NCBI RefSeq assembly: GCF_000720475.1
Contig: NZ_JOAP01000014.1
Location: 62,001-126,000, forward strand
Reading direction: 5' to 3'
Source of the DNA: Streptomyces aureocirculatus
GTDB lineage: Bacteria; Actinomycetota; Actinomycetes; Streptomycetales; Streptomycetaceae
DNA: 64,000 nt
In this document: positions 45,843 to 56,917 of the stretch, one piece after another
Layout: every line of letters begins with the position of its first letter
Position numbering within the stretch: position 1 is the stretch's first letter
Program-made: the position numbers and the translations under genes
Notes under the pieces: generated by a model
Database searches by the model: none
Told to the model about the DNA's origin: nothing
Seen by the model: only the letters and a program-made list of their open reading frames with translations

Positions 45843-46283
45843 GTCGCCTCTTCTCTAGCTCGACGAGCTGTCGTACCAGGGTCAACATCCAACCAGGCCG
45901 AAAACGTTCCCGCTCGTGGCTTTTCCTCGAATTTTTCTTCCGAGGCGGCTGTCTGCTGCCGGTTGGCGGCGAATGTGCCGTATTGCGTGTCTTACGTGTC
46001 GTACGGTTTCGCGCTGTCTGTCAGGTCAGATCCTCACCGGCTGGCTTGCCGGTTGTTCATGAGGACGTGCCCGGAGCCTAAATGGTTCATGCCTGGAAGG
46101 GAACGTGATGTGTGCTTCACTCCATCGAGGGATCGAACACCCGTACGCTTCTCGATTACGCTGGGCTGAGCCGAGGGTGGCGTGCCAACGGCTCTACCAG
46201 GCCTCGGTACCCTCTGACGGGCACCAGAAGCCGGGCCCTTACCCCAAAGGGTCTCCCTTGAAATTCAGCGAGGAGCGAACCGC
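45843..46283. other. Intergenic region upstream of parE
   Basis: 441 bp, relatively AT-rich for this genome around 45890-46060, with no gene supported. It should hold the promoter of parE and that of the divergent 76-residue gene. At 46133-46146 CGAACACCCGTACG is a partial match to the LexA box and is probably not functional. The parE ribosome site GAGGAG lies at 46270-46275. Confidence 0.55.
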
Positions 46284-48407
<2,124 letters not shown>

Positions 48408-48413
48408 CGGTTC

Positions 48414-48468
48414 CGCCTGTGCGCCTGTGCGCCTGTGCGCCTGTGCGCGTGTGCGCCTGTGCACGTGA
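48414..48468 (+). repeat. Octamer repeat after parE
   Basis: About six copies of an 8-bp unit (GCCTGTGC; TGCGCCTG in another register) with two variant copies, beginning within ten bases of the parE stop. In the same spacer the phrase CGTGGCCTGACG recurs. Confidence 0.85.
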
Positions 48469-48535
48469 CGCGGGCCGTGGCCTGACGGAATCCGTGGCCT
48501 GACGCTGGCCGTCCGCGATGTTCCTCCATCCGCGA

Positions 48536-48563
48536 TGTGTCTCCACCCTCGGGTGGAGACACA
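48536..48563. other. 28-bp palindrome between parE and the DUF1453-like gene
   Basis: Thirteen-base arms (TGTGTCTCCACCC, GGGTGGAGACACA) around a central TC, 105 bp before the next start. There is no T-tract. The 2-nt centre and length suit either an operator or a terminator. Confidence 0.7.
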
Positions 48564-48668
48564 CCATCCACCCGTTATCCACCTACGCTCCGATCTCCTG
48601 ACCAGGCCGGTTCCGTAGCGTCGAAGGCGTCGTACTTCGCCTTCCACGCCACGTCACCGGAGGCCGTG

Positions 48669-49163
48669 ATGCCAGGGTTCGGGTTCGCCAACGCGCTGCT
48701 GATCCTCGCCGCCCTAGTTCTCGTCGTCATACGCCAGACGAAGCCGCAGCGCATGACGGGATCCAAACGGTGGTGGCTGGTGCCCGCCGTGCTTGCCTAC
48801 GCCGCCGTCAAGGACACCGGTCTCGTCGACACCCATCACGAGGCGGCTTCCACCGCACTGCTCGGCTGCGAGGTGCTCGTGGGTCTCCTCATGGGTGTCG
48901 CCTGGGCCCGGACCAGCCATGTCTGGACCGAGCAGGACGGCTCTGTATGGACCCGGGGCACCAAAGCCACCGTCGGCGTCTGGGTCGTCGGCATTGCCGC
49001 CAGGCTCGGACTCATGGGCGCGGGCCTCCTGATAGGCATCCATCAAGGCACCGGTGCACTGCTGCTCGCCCTCGCCGCGTCGCTGCTGGTGCGCGCGGGC
49101 CTCCTGGAACTGCGGGCCCGAAGTCTGCGCCCGGCCCCGGCACTCGCAGGCGGCGTACGGTGA
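48669..49163 (+). CDS. Small membrane protein, DUF1453-like
   Basis: A 164-residue protein. ATG 48669 is chosen because CCGGAGG (48657-48663) is properly spaced. It has four to five hydrophobic segments (about 5-20, 36-50, 60-80, 108-128, 135-150), a cytoplasmic loop with RQTKPQRMTGSKRWW, and a His pair (DTHHEAAS). It resembles DUF1453/CcdC-type membrane proteins of unknown function. It is 105 bp before a sensor kinase gene on the same strand and could be functionally linked to it. Confidence 0.65.
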   Translation: MPGFGFANALLILAALVLVVIRQTKPQRMTGSKRWWLVPAVLAYAAVKDTGLVDTHHEAASTALLGCEVLVGLLMGVAWARTSHVWTEQDGSVWTRGTKATVGVWVVGIAARLGLMGAGLLIGIHQGTGALLLALAASLLVRAGLLELRARSLRPAPALAGGVR

Positions 49164-49268
49164 CGGGGCGCCCCGGTCGGCGTGATCACATTTCTGACTC
49201 GCGCGAGGCCGATGGACGAGCGGGCGACCGGCCGACGGCCCGCACGCGACGACCGAGGAGGTGTCCGC

Positions 49269-50417
49269 GTGACGCGTGAGACCTGGGTGGGGTGGCCCTC
49301 CCGGGAGGCCCTGGTCAGCGACAAGGTGCCCCGCACGCGGCGTCTCGTCAGTTGGTTCGTGCGAGGAGTGTTCCTGGGCCTGCTGATATGGAGCACGCTC
49401 TGTCGCGGAGGAGTCCCGGGCTGGGGCGTGGCCCTGGGGCTGGTTGTGATCGCCGTCTGCGCGGCGGCCATCGTGGTGTACTTCCGCGTCACCCTTGAGC
49501 AACGCTTGTGGCTCTCGCTGGGGTTGCTGGGGCTCGTCCTCGGTGCGGGCCTGTTGGCGCACGGGACGGGGTTCGACATCCCCGCGGCGGTGATGTGGTG
49601 TGCCGGGGCACTCCTGGCGCTGGAGCGACTGCCCCTCGGGGCGGCCGTGATCGTCGCAGCGCTGGCTCTGGGGGCGTTCGCGGCGGTGAACGAAGACCCC
49701 TGGCCGACGACAGCCGCCGTCACCGCTGGGCTCGCTCTCGCCGGATATGTGCTGCGACTTGACGCGGAGGCACGCGGAAACGCTCAGAGACTCCTCGACC
49801 AGGAGCGGGCGGCGCGGTCGGCCGAAGCGGAATCGGACGCGTTGGACGAGAGGGCACGGATCGCCCGCGAGATCCACGACGTGCTGGCGCACAGCCTGTC
49901 CGCGCAGCTCGTCCACCTGGAGGCGGCCCGACTGCTGATCGAGAGGGGCGGGGACCGGGAGCAGATCCTCGGGCGGGTGGTGGCGGCACGGTCCATGGCG
50001 TCGGAGGGGCTGGCCGAGACCCGGCAGGCACTGTCCGCGCTGCGCGGGGAGATGACGCCGGTCGAGGACTTCCTGCGCGAGCTTGTCGCATCGGACGGAG
50101 CCTCCGTCGCTGTCGCCGGGGCGCGGAGGTTGCTGACCGCCGAGGCGTCCCAGACGGTGCGCAGGGTCGCCCAGGAGGCGGTGACGAATGTGCGCAAGCA
50201 CGCGCGGGGGGCCGAAGTGACGGTGTGCCTTGCGTACGGGGAGGGCGAAGTGACACTCGACGTACGGGATTCGGGCGGTGCGCCGAGTGAAATCGCGACT
50301 TCGGGAGCCGGGTACGGTCTGCTGGGGATGAGGGAGCGCGCCGAGTTGCTGGGCGGCTCACTCGAGGCAGGGCCCGGAGAGGAAGGCTTCGTCGTGCGGC
50401 TGAAGGTGCCGGGGTGA
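49269..50417 (+). CDS. Sensor histidine kinase (HisKA_3, NarL/DesK type)
   Basis: A 382-residue membrane sensor kinase. GTG 49269 follows GAGGAGG. Four to five membrane helices occupy about 28-160, with no large extracytoplasmic domain, so it probably senses the membrane or a small molecule. The HisKA_3 dimerisation domain has the phospho-His in ERARIAREIHDVLAHSL. The HATPase has EAVTNVRKHA, DVRDSGG and GYGLLGMRERA. The stop overlaps the response regulator start (GTGA), so they are translationally coupled. Confidence 0.92.
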   Translation: MTRETWVGWPSREALVSDKVPRTRRLVSWFVRGVFLGLLIWSTLCRGGVPGWGVALGLVVIAVCAAAIVVYFRVTLEQRLWLSLGLLGLVLGAGLLAHGTGFDIPAAVMWCAGALLALERLPLGAAVIVAALALGAFAAVNEDPWPTTAAVTAGLALAGYVLRLDAEARGNAQRLLDQERAARSAEAESDALDERARIAREIHDVLAHSLSAQLVHLEAARLLIERGGDREQILGRVVAARSMASEGLAETRQALSALRGEMTPVEDFLRELVASDGASVAVAGARRLLTAEASQTVRRVAQEAVTNVRKHARGAEVTVCLAYGEGEVTLDVRDSGGAPSEIATSGAGYGLLGMRERAELLGGSLEAGPGEEGFVVRLKVPG

Positions 50418-51232
50418 TCGTGGACGGCGGGCACCAAGAGAGTGCGCTTGGTGCTGGTGCTGGTGCTGGTGCCGGGGGTGGAGCAGGGGCAGCAGTCGGG
50501 GGTGGGCCGGTGGTGAGGGACGGGGCGGACCGCATGGGCTCGGGCGGTGGGGGTGTCGGGAAAGCGGCGGCGCGTGTCGTGGTGGTCGACGATCAGACCG
50601 TGGTGCGTGAGGGAATCGTGATGCTTTTGGGGCTGCTGCCGGGCATTGAGGTTGTCGGGGCGGGAGGTGACGGGGAGGAGGCGGTGCGGCTCGTCGCCGA
50701 ACTCTCGCCGGACGTGGTCCTGATGGACCTGCGGATGCCACGTGTCGATGGCGCCGAGGCCACGCGGCGGATCCGCTCGCAGTATCCGGGTACGCAGGTC
50801 GTGGTGCTCACGACGTTCGTCGACGACGAGTCGCTGTTCCCGGCGCTCAAGGCGGGGGCGCGGGGGTATCTCACCAAGGATGCGGGCGGTGAGGAGATCG
50901 TCCGGGCTGTCGAGGACGTGCTCTCCGGGGACGCGGGGCTGTCACCGAAGATCCAACGGCGGCTGCTCGAGCGGCTGTCGGAGCCCGAGCCGCCTGTGCG
51001 GACGGTGGAGACACCGGACGGGCTGACGACGCGGGAGGCGGAAGTGGTCGCCCTGATCGCGGACGGAATGACGAATCAGGAGATCGCGCGGGCACTGCAC
51101 GTCTCCACCGCCACGGTGAAGACACACATCAACAACCTCTTCGCCAAGGCAGGTCTCAAGGACCGCGCGCAGGCGGTGCGTTACGCCTACCGGCACGGTC
51201 TCGCGCAGCCTCCGGGGAGAACCCGCGGGTGA
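50414..51232 (+). CDS. Response regulator, NarL/FixJ family
   Basis: Up to 272 residues from GTG 50414, which overlaps the kinase stop. The first ~45 residues are Gly/Ala low complexity encoded by GGTGCT hexamer repeats, so ATG 50534 (~232 residues) may be the real start. The receiver has the phospho-Asp in VVLMDLRMPRVDG, Thr in VLTTFVDD and Lys in GYLTKD. The LuxR-type HTH (LTTREAEVVALIADGMTNQE, TVKTHINNLFAKAGL) is at the C-terminus. It pairs with the kinase at 49269. The DUF485-symporter operon 113 bp downstream is a plausible target. Confidence 0.92.
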   Translation: MIVDGGHQESALGAGAGAGAGGGAGAAVGGGPVVRDGADRMGSGGGGVGKAAARVVVVDDQTVVREGIVMLLGLLPGIEVVGAGGDGEEAVRLVAELSPDVVLMDLRMPRVDGAEATRRIRSQYPGTQVVVLTTFVDDESLFPALKAGARGYLTKDAGGEEIVRAVEDVLSGDAGLSPKIQRRLLERLSEPEPPVRTVETPDGLTTREAEVVALIADGMTNQEIARALHVSTATVKTHINNLFAKAGLKDRAQAVRYAYRHGLAQPPGRTRG

Positions 51233-51344
51233 GGGTGTCCTTCACCTGATGGGGTGAAGAGCGGTGAGAGCGCAGCCAGCGATCTTCTCGATCTGCCCAT
51301 CCTTGGGCTCGCGGCCGGACGGGGCCGCGGACAAGGAGAGTTCG

Positions 51345-51863
51345 GTGGAGAAGCACGACGGCCGCGAGGCCGGGCGGGTTCGGCCCGGCGATCTCAGAGA
51401 TCCGTGGTACGACGAGCTGGCATCCGGATGGGGCGAGCCGGACGGCACGGGCGCACCGACGACACCCGCGGTGCCGGCGCAGGCCGCGGCGCAGCGAAGC
51501 GCGGCCGACATCTATCTGGAGGTGCAGGCGAGCGCGGCCTTCCAGGAAGTGCGTCGGCGCTACCGAAGGTTCGTGATCCCCGCCGTGGCCGCGTTCTTCG
51601 CCTGGTACATCGCCTACGTCGTGGCCGCGACGGCGGCGCCGGGGCTGATGGCTCGGCCGGTCGGCGGGGCGGTGAACGTGGCGATGGTGGCAGGTCTCGC
51701 ACAGTTCGCCACCACGTTCCTGCTGACGTGGGCGTATGCGCGCCATGCCCGGTTGCGGCGGGACGGGGCGGCTCTCGACCTGCGGTGGGCCGTGTACGAA
51801 CAGAAGCGGGCGCAGGAGCAGCAGGAACGGGAGCGGGAGCTGAAGCGGGGTGTCGAGTGGTGA
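51345..51863 (+). CDS. DUF485 membrane protein, symporter partner
   Basis: A 172-residue protein from GTG 51345, preceded by AAGGAGA. The N-terminal ~85 residues are hydrophilic. Two membrane helices follow (about 98-120 and 130-152: FVIPAVAAFFAWYIAYVVA, MVAGLAQFATTFLLTWAYA), then a charged tail (KRAQEQQERERELKR). DUF485 (YjcH-like) genes almost always precede acetate symporters. Here the stop overlaps the symporter start by 4 bp, so the two are translationally coupled. Confidence 0.88.
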   Translation: MEKHDGREAGRVRPGDLRDPWYDELASGWGEPDGTGAPTTPAVPAQAAAQRSAADIYLEVQASAAFQEVRRRYRRFVIPAVAAFFAWYIAYVVAATAAPGLMARPVGGAVNVAMVAGLAQFATTFLLTWAYARHARLRRDGAALDLRWAVYEQKRAQEQQERERELKRGVEW

Positions 51864-53452
51864 CCGGGGATCACCAGACCCTGGCCCTGGTCCTGTTCGG
51901 TGTGTTCGTGGCGGTCACACTGGCGATCACGACGTATGTGAGCCGGGGGCGACGGGGCTCCGCGGAGGAGTTCTATGCGGGTGGTCGGCTGTTCTCCCCC
52001 ATGGAGAATGGTTTTGCCATCGCGGGTGACTACATGTCCGCCGCCTCGTTCCTCGGTATCTCCGGTCTGATCGCGCTCTGTGGCTACGACGGCCTGCTGT
52101 ACTCGGTGGGCTTCCTCGTGGCGTGGCTCGTCGTGCTGTTCCTGGTGGCGGAACTGGTGCGCAACTGCGGCCGGTACACGCTCGCCGACGTGGTCGCGGC
52201 GCGCATGCGTGAGCGTCCGGTGCGGATCGCCGCGGGAACTTCCTCGGTGACGGTGTCCGTTCTCTATTTGGTGGCGCAGATGGTGGGGGCGGGCTCACTG
52301 GTCGCGTTGCTGCTGGGAGGGACGAGCGAGGCGGCGCAGACGTGGACGGTGGTCGGCGTCGGCGCGCTCATGGTCATCTATGTGTCGTTGGGAGGGATGC
52401 GGGCCACCACGTGGATCCAGATCGTCAAGGCGGTCCTGCTGATGGCTGGGACGCTCGCATTGACCGTGCTGGTGCTGGCGCGTTTCCACGGGGACTTCGA
52501 CCAACTGCTGCGCACGGCGGCGGATCGCAGCGGGCACGGCGGGCAGTTCCTGGCTCCGGGGCTGAAGTACGGCGGTGGCTGGACGGCTCGGTTCGACTTC
52601 ATCAGCCTCGGTCTTGCGCTGGTGCTCGGCACGGCCGGGCTGCCGCACATCCTGTCGCGTTTCTACACCGTGCCGACCGCACGCGCCGCCCGCCGTTCGG
52701 TCGTCTGGTCCATCGGCCTCATCGGGAGCTTCTACCTGATGACGATCGTGCTCGGCTTCGGTGCGGCGGCCATCGTGGGGAGTGACGCGGTGCGCGGGTC
52801 GAACGCCGCGGGGAACACGGCGGTGCCGCTGCTCGCGCTCGATCTGGGCGGCGGTGCGGATTCCACCGGCGGAACGGTTCTCTTCGCTGTCGTGGCCGCC
52901 ATCGCGTTCGCCACGATCCTTGCCGTGGTCGCCGGGATCACACTGGCGTCGTCGGCCTCCGTGGCACACGACCTCTACGCTTCGTTGCGGCGAAAGCACG
53001 GCAAGCCGCGCAGTGAGGTCGCGGTGGCCAGGTGCGCTGCGGCGGGGATCGGCGCGCTCGCCATCGGACTGGGCCTCGTCGCCCGAGACCTCAATGTGGC
53101 GTTCCTGGTGGGTCTCGCCTTCGCCGTCGCCGCGTCCGCCAATCTCCCCGTGCTGCTCTACTCGCTGTTCTGGCGGCGGTTCACCACGCGGGGCGCCGTC
53201 TGGTCGGTGTACGGCGGCCTGGTGCCCGCGCTGGTCCTGGTGGCCCTTTCGCCGGTGCTCTCGGGCAGCCCGGGGTCGCTCTTCCCCGGCATGGACTTCC
53301 AGTACTTCCCCCTGGAGAACCCCGGCCTTGTGTCGATCCCCCTCGGCTTCGTCGCCGGATGGCTCGGCACGGTCACCTCACGGGATCGCGCCGACGAGGC
53401 CAAGTACGCGGAGACGGAGGTGCGGTCACTGACCGGGGCGGGTGCCGCGTAG
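51860..53452 (+). CDS. Cation:acetate-type symporter (SSS family, ActP/MctC-like)
   Basis: A 530-residue sodium:solute symporter with about 13 membrane helices, starting at GTG 51860 overlapping the DUF485 stop. ActP/MctC-like blocks are visible: EEFYAGGRLFSPMENGFAIA, GDYMSAASFLGISG, GTAGLPHILSRFYTVP and TILAVVAGITLASSASVAHD. The closest characterised relatives take up acetate, pyruvate or propionate. It sits between two two-component systems (49269-51232 upstream, 53533-55877 convergent downstream), either of which might control carboxylate uptake. A substrate of short-chain monocarboxylates is inferred. Confidence 0.9.
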   Translation: MTGDHQTLALVLFGVFVAVTLAITTYVSRGRRGSAEEFYAGGRLFSPMENGFAIAGDYMSAASFLGISGLIALCGYDGLLYSVGFLVAWLVVLFLVAELVRNCGRYTLADVVAARMRERPVRIAAGTSSVTVSVLYLVAQMVGAGSLVALLLGGTSEAAQTWTVVGVGALMVIYVSLGGMRATTWIQIVKAVLLMAGTLALTVLVLARFHGDFDQLLRTAADRSGHGGQFLAPGLKYGGGWTARFDFISLGLALVLGTAGLPHILSRFYTVPTARAARRSVVWSIGLIGSFYLMTIVLGFGAAAIVGSDAVRGSNAAGNTAVPLLALDLGGGADSTGGTVLFAVVAAIAFATILAVVAGITLASSASVAHDLYASLRRKHGKPRSEVAVARCAAAGIGALAIGLGLVARDLNVAFLVGLAFAVAASANLPVLLYSLFWRRFTTRGAVWSVYGGLVPALVLVALSPVLSGSPGSLFPGMDFQYFPLENPGLVSIPLGFVAGWLGTVTSRDRADEAKYAETEVRSLTGAGAA

Positions 53453-53532
53453 CCGGACAGACGATGGGGACCGTCCAGCCGTCACGGAACGGGCGTCGCC
53501 TGATCGGTCAGGGAACGGGCGCGGCCTGGCGG

Positions 53533-54210
53533 TCAGAGAACGGACGACCATACATAGCGATGCTCGGGGCGGCCGGTGTCGCCGTACTTCAGGCTCAGCC
53601 GTACCCTCCCCGTGCGTTCCAGGAGCTTCAGATAGCGCTGAGCGGTCTGTCGGCTCAACCCCGTGTCCTCCGCCAGCTCCTGGGCGGAGACAGGCCCCTC
53701 GGCGGCCATCAACGCCCTGCGCACCAGCTCCGCGGTCGTGGGGGAGTGCCCCTTCGGCAGATCAGGCGCGGGTGTGGCGGAGAGGGCACCGAAGATGCGG
53801 TCGACCTCGGCCTGTTCCGCCTCACCGCCCCCGTCGAGCGTGCGGCGCAGCGTCGCGTACGCGTCGAGCTTGGCGCGGAGTCCCGCGTACGAGAACGGCT
53901 TCACCAGGTACTGCAGGGCACCGTGACGCATCGCGGCCTGCACGGTGGCCACGTCGCGTGCCGCCGTCACCATGATCACGTCGGTCTGGTGGCCGCGCTC
54001 GCGCAGTGACCGGACCATGGCGAGTCCGGTCTCGTCCGGCAGATAGTGGTCGAGGAGCACCAGGTCGACCGGTCGTTCCTCGACGAGTCGCAGCGCCTGC
54101 GCGGCACTGTGCGCACGCCCGGCCACCCGGAAACCGGGCACCTTCTCCACGTACGCCGCGTTGACGTCTGCCACCCGCACGTCGTCGTCCACGACCAGCA
54201 CTTCGATCAT
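53533..54210 (-). CDS. Response regulator, CitB/DcuR family
   Basis: A 225-residue regulator starting at ATG 54210. The receiver has Asp in LVLLDHYLPDETG, VTAARD and Lys in YLVKPF. The C-terminal HTH (SAQELAEDTGLSRQTAQRYLKLL) is of the type found in citrate/C4-dicarboxylate regulators. It overlaps its kinase's stop by 4 bp (54207-54210). It is convergent with the acetate-type symporter 80 bp away, so the pair may sense di- or tricarboxylates and control transport in this neighbourhood. Confidence 0.92.
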   Translation of the reverse strand: MIEVLVVDDDVRVADVNAAYVEKVPGFRVAGRAHSAAQALRLVEERPVDLVLLDHYLPDETGLAMVRSLRERGHQTDVIMVTAARDVATVQAAMRHGALQYLVKPFSYAGLRAKLDAYATLRRTLDGGGEAEQAEVDRIFGALSATPAPDLPKGHSPTTAELVRRALMAAEGPVSAQELAEDTGLSRQTAQRYLKLLERTGRVRLSLKYGDTGRPEHRYVWSSVL

Positions 54211-55877
54211 CGCGTCTCCTCAGAGGCGACCGGGCGGGGCTCCGTGAGCCCCTCGGGCAGTACGACGGTGAATTCGGCGCCCCCACCGGGCGCCGAGGCG
54301 ACCCGTACGCTGCCGCCCTGCCGCTCGGCGAGCCTGCGCACCAGGGCGAGCCCGATACCGCGCTGCCCGTGTGCAGGCGGCTCCTTGGTGGACCAGCCCT
54401 CCGTGAAGACCGACTCCCGCTGATCCGCGGGCACACCCGGGCCCGTGTCCCGCACCCGAAGCACAACCGTGCGTCCTAGTAGACCCTCGGTACGCAAAGC
54501 GACCTCCACGCGCGCGTGCCGGGCACCCGCGTCTGCGGCCCGCAGGCCGACTGCCGCGTCCAGAGCGTTGTCGACGAGATTGCCGACGATCGTGACGAGA
54601 CCTCCGGGGTCCACGAGACGGTCGGGCAGAACGGTGTCCTCGGAGACCGCGAGGGTCACACCGCGCTCCGCGGCGACCGTGGCCTTGCCGACGAGGAGCG
54701 CCGACAGCAGCGGGTCGTGGACCTTCTCCGTGATCTGTTCCGCGGTCACCCGGTGGGCGCCCGCCACCTCGCCGACGAACTCCGCGGCCTCCTCGTACAT
54801 CTCCAGTTCGAGCAGGCCGAGCAGGGTGTGCATGCGGTTGGCGTGCTCGTGGTCCTGGGCGCGCAGGGCGTCGATGAGACCACGCGTGGAGTCGAGCTCA
54901 CGCCCGAGCTGTTCCAGCTCCGTGCGGTCGCGGAGGGTCGCGACGGCGCCGCCGTCGTCAGTGGGCATGCGGTTGGCGACAAGGACGCGCTGACCGCGGA
55001 CGGTCAGCAGATCGGTGCCGGTGACACGGCCCGAGAGGACGTCCGTGGTGCGGCCCTCGCCGAGTGCCGCCTCCAGCGGCTGCCCGATCGCCTCCGTACC
55101 GAGCCCCAGAAGGCGCTGCGCCTCATCGTTGAGGAGCCTGATCCGGCCGCCCCGGCCGAGCGCGACCACGCCTTCCCTAATGCCGTGCAGCATCGCCTCG
55201 CGCTCCGCGAGCAGCGCCGAGATGTCGGAGAACGCCAGGTCACGGGTCTGGCGGTGCACCCTGCGGGAGATCAGGTACGCGGCTAGGGCGCCGACGGCCA
55301 GCGCTCCGCCCGCGTACGCGAAGAGACTTGGGATCGTGTGGATCAGCCGGGCGCGCACACTGTCGTACTCGATGCCTACGGAGACGGCGCCCACTGTCTC
55401 GCCGCCCGCGTCCCGCAGCGGCACCTTCCCGCGCGCGGAGCGGCCGAGCGTACCGTTGTCGATCTCCATGACGTCGCGGCCCGCGAGCGCGTCGCTGGGG
55501 TCGGTCGAGACGACCTTCCCGACCTCGTCGCTGTCGGTGTGGGACCAGCGCACACCCTGCTTGTTCATGATCACGACGTACTCGGCGCCGCTGGCGTTCC
55601 TTATCCGCTCCGCCGCGGCCTGCACCGGCCCGTCGACGGAGGGCCGGGTGGAGGTCAGGTCCGCTGCGATCCGCGGCTGGGCCGCCGTCGTCTGCGCGAT
55701 AGCGAGGGCCCGGCGCATGGCCTGGTCGTCCAACTGATCGCTCAGCGGCGCGAGGAAGAGCCCAGTCGCGAGCACGGCGACCCCGGCGGCAATCGCCACC
55801 TGCATCAGCAGGACCTGCGAGAAGACGCGCCGCGGCAGACCGAGGCGCAGTCGTCGGGCAGGGGGAGTCGGGCTCAT
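54207..55877 (-). CDS. Sensor histidine kinase, CitA/DcuS family
   Basis: A 556-residue membrane kinase from ATG 55877. TM1 is at about 18-45, followed by an extracytoplasmic sCache/PAS sensor (about 46-175), TM2 at about 178-200, a cytoplasmic PAS (about 215-320), the phospho-His in LRAQDHEHANRMHTLLGL, and HATPase motifs NLVDNALDA, DTGPGVP and GIGLALVRRLAERQGG. This is the full domain order of citrate/fumarate sensors. Relatives bind citrate, malate or fumarate outside the cell. Two citrate synthase genes lie 1-4 kb away, but a direct link is inference. Confidence 0.93.
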   Translation of the reverse strand: MSPTPPARRLRLGLPRRVFSQVLLMQVAIAAGVAVLATGLFLAPLSDQLDDQAMRRALAIAQTTAAQPRIAADLTSTRPSVDGPVQAAAERIRNASGAEYVVIMNKQGVRWSHTDSDEVGKVVSTDPSDALAGRDVMEIDNGTLGRSARGKVPLRDAGGETVGAVSVGIEYDSVRARLIHTIPSLFAYAGGALAVGALAAYLISRRVHRQTRDLAFSDISALLAEREAMLHGIREGVVALGRGGRIRLLNDEAQRLLGLGTEAIGQPLEAALGEGRTTDVLSGRVTGTDLLTVRGQRVLVANRMPTDDGGAVATLRDRTELEQLGRELDSTRGLIDALRAQDHEHANRMHTLLGLLELEMYEEAAEFVGEVAGAHRVTAEQITEKVHDPLLSALLVGKATVAAERGVTLAVSEDTVLPDRLVDPGGLVTIVGNLVDNALDAAVGLRAADAGARHARVEVALRTEGLLGRTVVLRVRDTGPGVPADQRESVFTEGWSTKEPPAHGQRGIGLALVRRLAERQGGSVRVASAPGGGAEFTVVLPEGLTEPRPVASEETR

Positions 55878-55960
55878 GTGTACGAACGGTACGGCGGTCT
55901 GCGGTCCACACCGAAGCCAGTGTGGCGTGGATATCCCGGCGTGGGTCTTGTTGCCTTGCC

Positions 55961-56005
55961 CGCGTGACCCGCGTGACCCGCGTGACCCGCGTGACCCGCG
56001 TGACC
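55961..56005. repeat. 9-bp tandem repeat CGCGTGACC (five copies)
   Basis: Five exact copies between the CitA-type kinase gene and the 3' end of the sucrase/ferredoxin-like gene. Each copy is complementary to GTCACGCG at 56011-56018. Confidence 0.93.
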
Positions 56006-56018
56006 GCGGAGTCACGCG
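55997..56018 (-). terminator. Hairpin overlapping the stop of the sucrase/ferredoxin-like gene
   Basis: CGCGTGAC (55997-56004) pairs with GTCACGCG (56011-56018). The stop codon (56012-56014) is inside the stem. Because the left arm is repeated five times upstream, alternative stems of growing loop size are possible. Confidence 0.55.
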
Positions 56019-56917
56019 ATCTCGCGGACCGCCACCACGTCCATCCGCGCCGGCGTCCCCAGCACCGCCCCGCAGCTCTCCGCACGAGGCGGCAGCGAGG
56101 AGCCCTGCGCGACGGCGACCCGCCAGCGCCGGCCGTCGGTGTGGGCGACCGTCACCTCCCAGCGAGGTGCGTCGCCCGCCGTGCGCACGATGCTCAGGGC
56201 GCCCGCGGCCTCCTCCCGCACGGCCCTGCGCACCGCCAGTTCGGCCGCCTGCCCGGGACGCTCCCAGGCGGAGCTGCCCCGGCACCCCTCGGTGACCACG
56301 CGCCCGTCACGCACGCCTTGCAGGATCTCCTTCACGGCGTGCGCCGCCGTACGGCCGTACGCGTATCCGTGGGGCAGCACGAGCAGAGTCGGCGAGAACC
56401 GATGACCACCCAGATGAGTGATCTCCCAGACGCCCTCCTCTCCGGAGGCCGTGAGTTCGCTCGCGAGGGGTCTGCCGAGCAGCGCACAGCAGCGGTCGCG
56501 TTTCCCGTTGGTGCACACGAGGGCGAGTGGCGCGCCGGTGTGCGGTGCGCCGAAACCGCCGTGGTCGCCCGCGCCCAGCGCCTCGAAGTCCAGGTCCAGC
56601 AACTGCCGTGGCGTGTCCACCACATGAGAACGCAGCCAGGCGTTGCCCGGGGTGGTGTGCGCGACGTACACCTGGTGACGCCGGGACGCGGCACAGTCCG
56701 CGTGGCGTCCCGGGCGCCGGATGAGGGCGACGCGTACACCCGTGGAATCGGCGGCCCGCTCCAGTGCGCGCCCGACGTCCGGATCCAGATGACTGGACGT
56801 GAGCGCCTTGGCGCCCCAGGGGCCAGGCTGTTCCAGGAGCAGCCACGTCCTCGCGGTGGCCGCGGTGCCCGCGAGGGGCTCGTTCAGGCCTCGCGAGGCG
56901 GTCGCGCACGTACTCAC
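56012..56917 (-). CDS. Sucrase/ferredoxin-like protein, iron-box controlled
   Basis: A 301-residue protein of the sucraseferredoxin-like (thioredoxin-fold, Fe-S) family. GTG 56917 gives the start STCATASRG. Conserved blocks are GPWGAKAL, VYVAHTTPG, LVCTNGKRDRCCALLGRPL (Cys ligands), WEITHLGGHRFSPTLLVLPHGYAYGR and VTEGCRGSSAWE. These proteins are thought to carry a [2Fe-2S] centre. A near-perfect DmdR/IdeR iron box ends at base 56918, abutting the start codon, so expression should rise under iron starvation. A role in ferric-siderophore reduction is plausible from this regulation but not shown. Confidence 0.85.
   Translation of the reverse strand: MSTCATASRGLNEPLAGTAATARTWLLLEQPGPWGAKALTSSHLDPDVGRALERAADSTGVRVALIRRPGRHADCAASRRHQVYVAHTTPGNAWLRSHVVDTPRQLLDLDFEALGAGDHGGFGAPHTGAPLALVCTNGKRDRCCALLGRPLASELTASGEEGVWEITHLGGHRFSPTLLVLPHGYAYGRTAAHAVKEILQGVRDGRVVTEGCRGSSAWERPGQAAELAVRRAVREEAAGALSIVRTAGDAPRWEVTVAHTDGRRWRVAVAQGSSLPPRAESCGAVLGTPARMDVVAVREIA

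Noticed and set aside
46133..46146. LexA-like site upstream of parE (CGAACACCCGTACG)
   Set aside because: Only the left half matches. The right half GTACG lacks the GTTYG required, and parE is not a known SOS gene.
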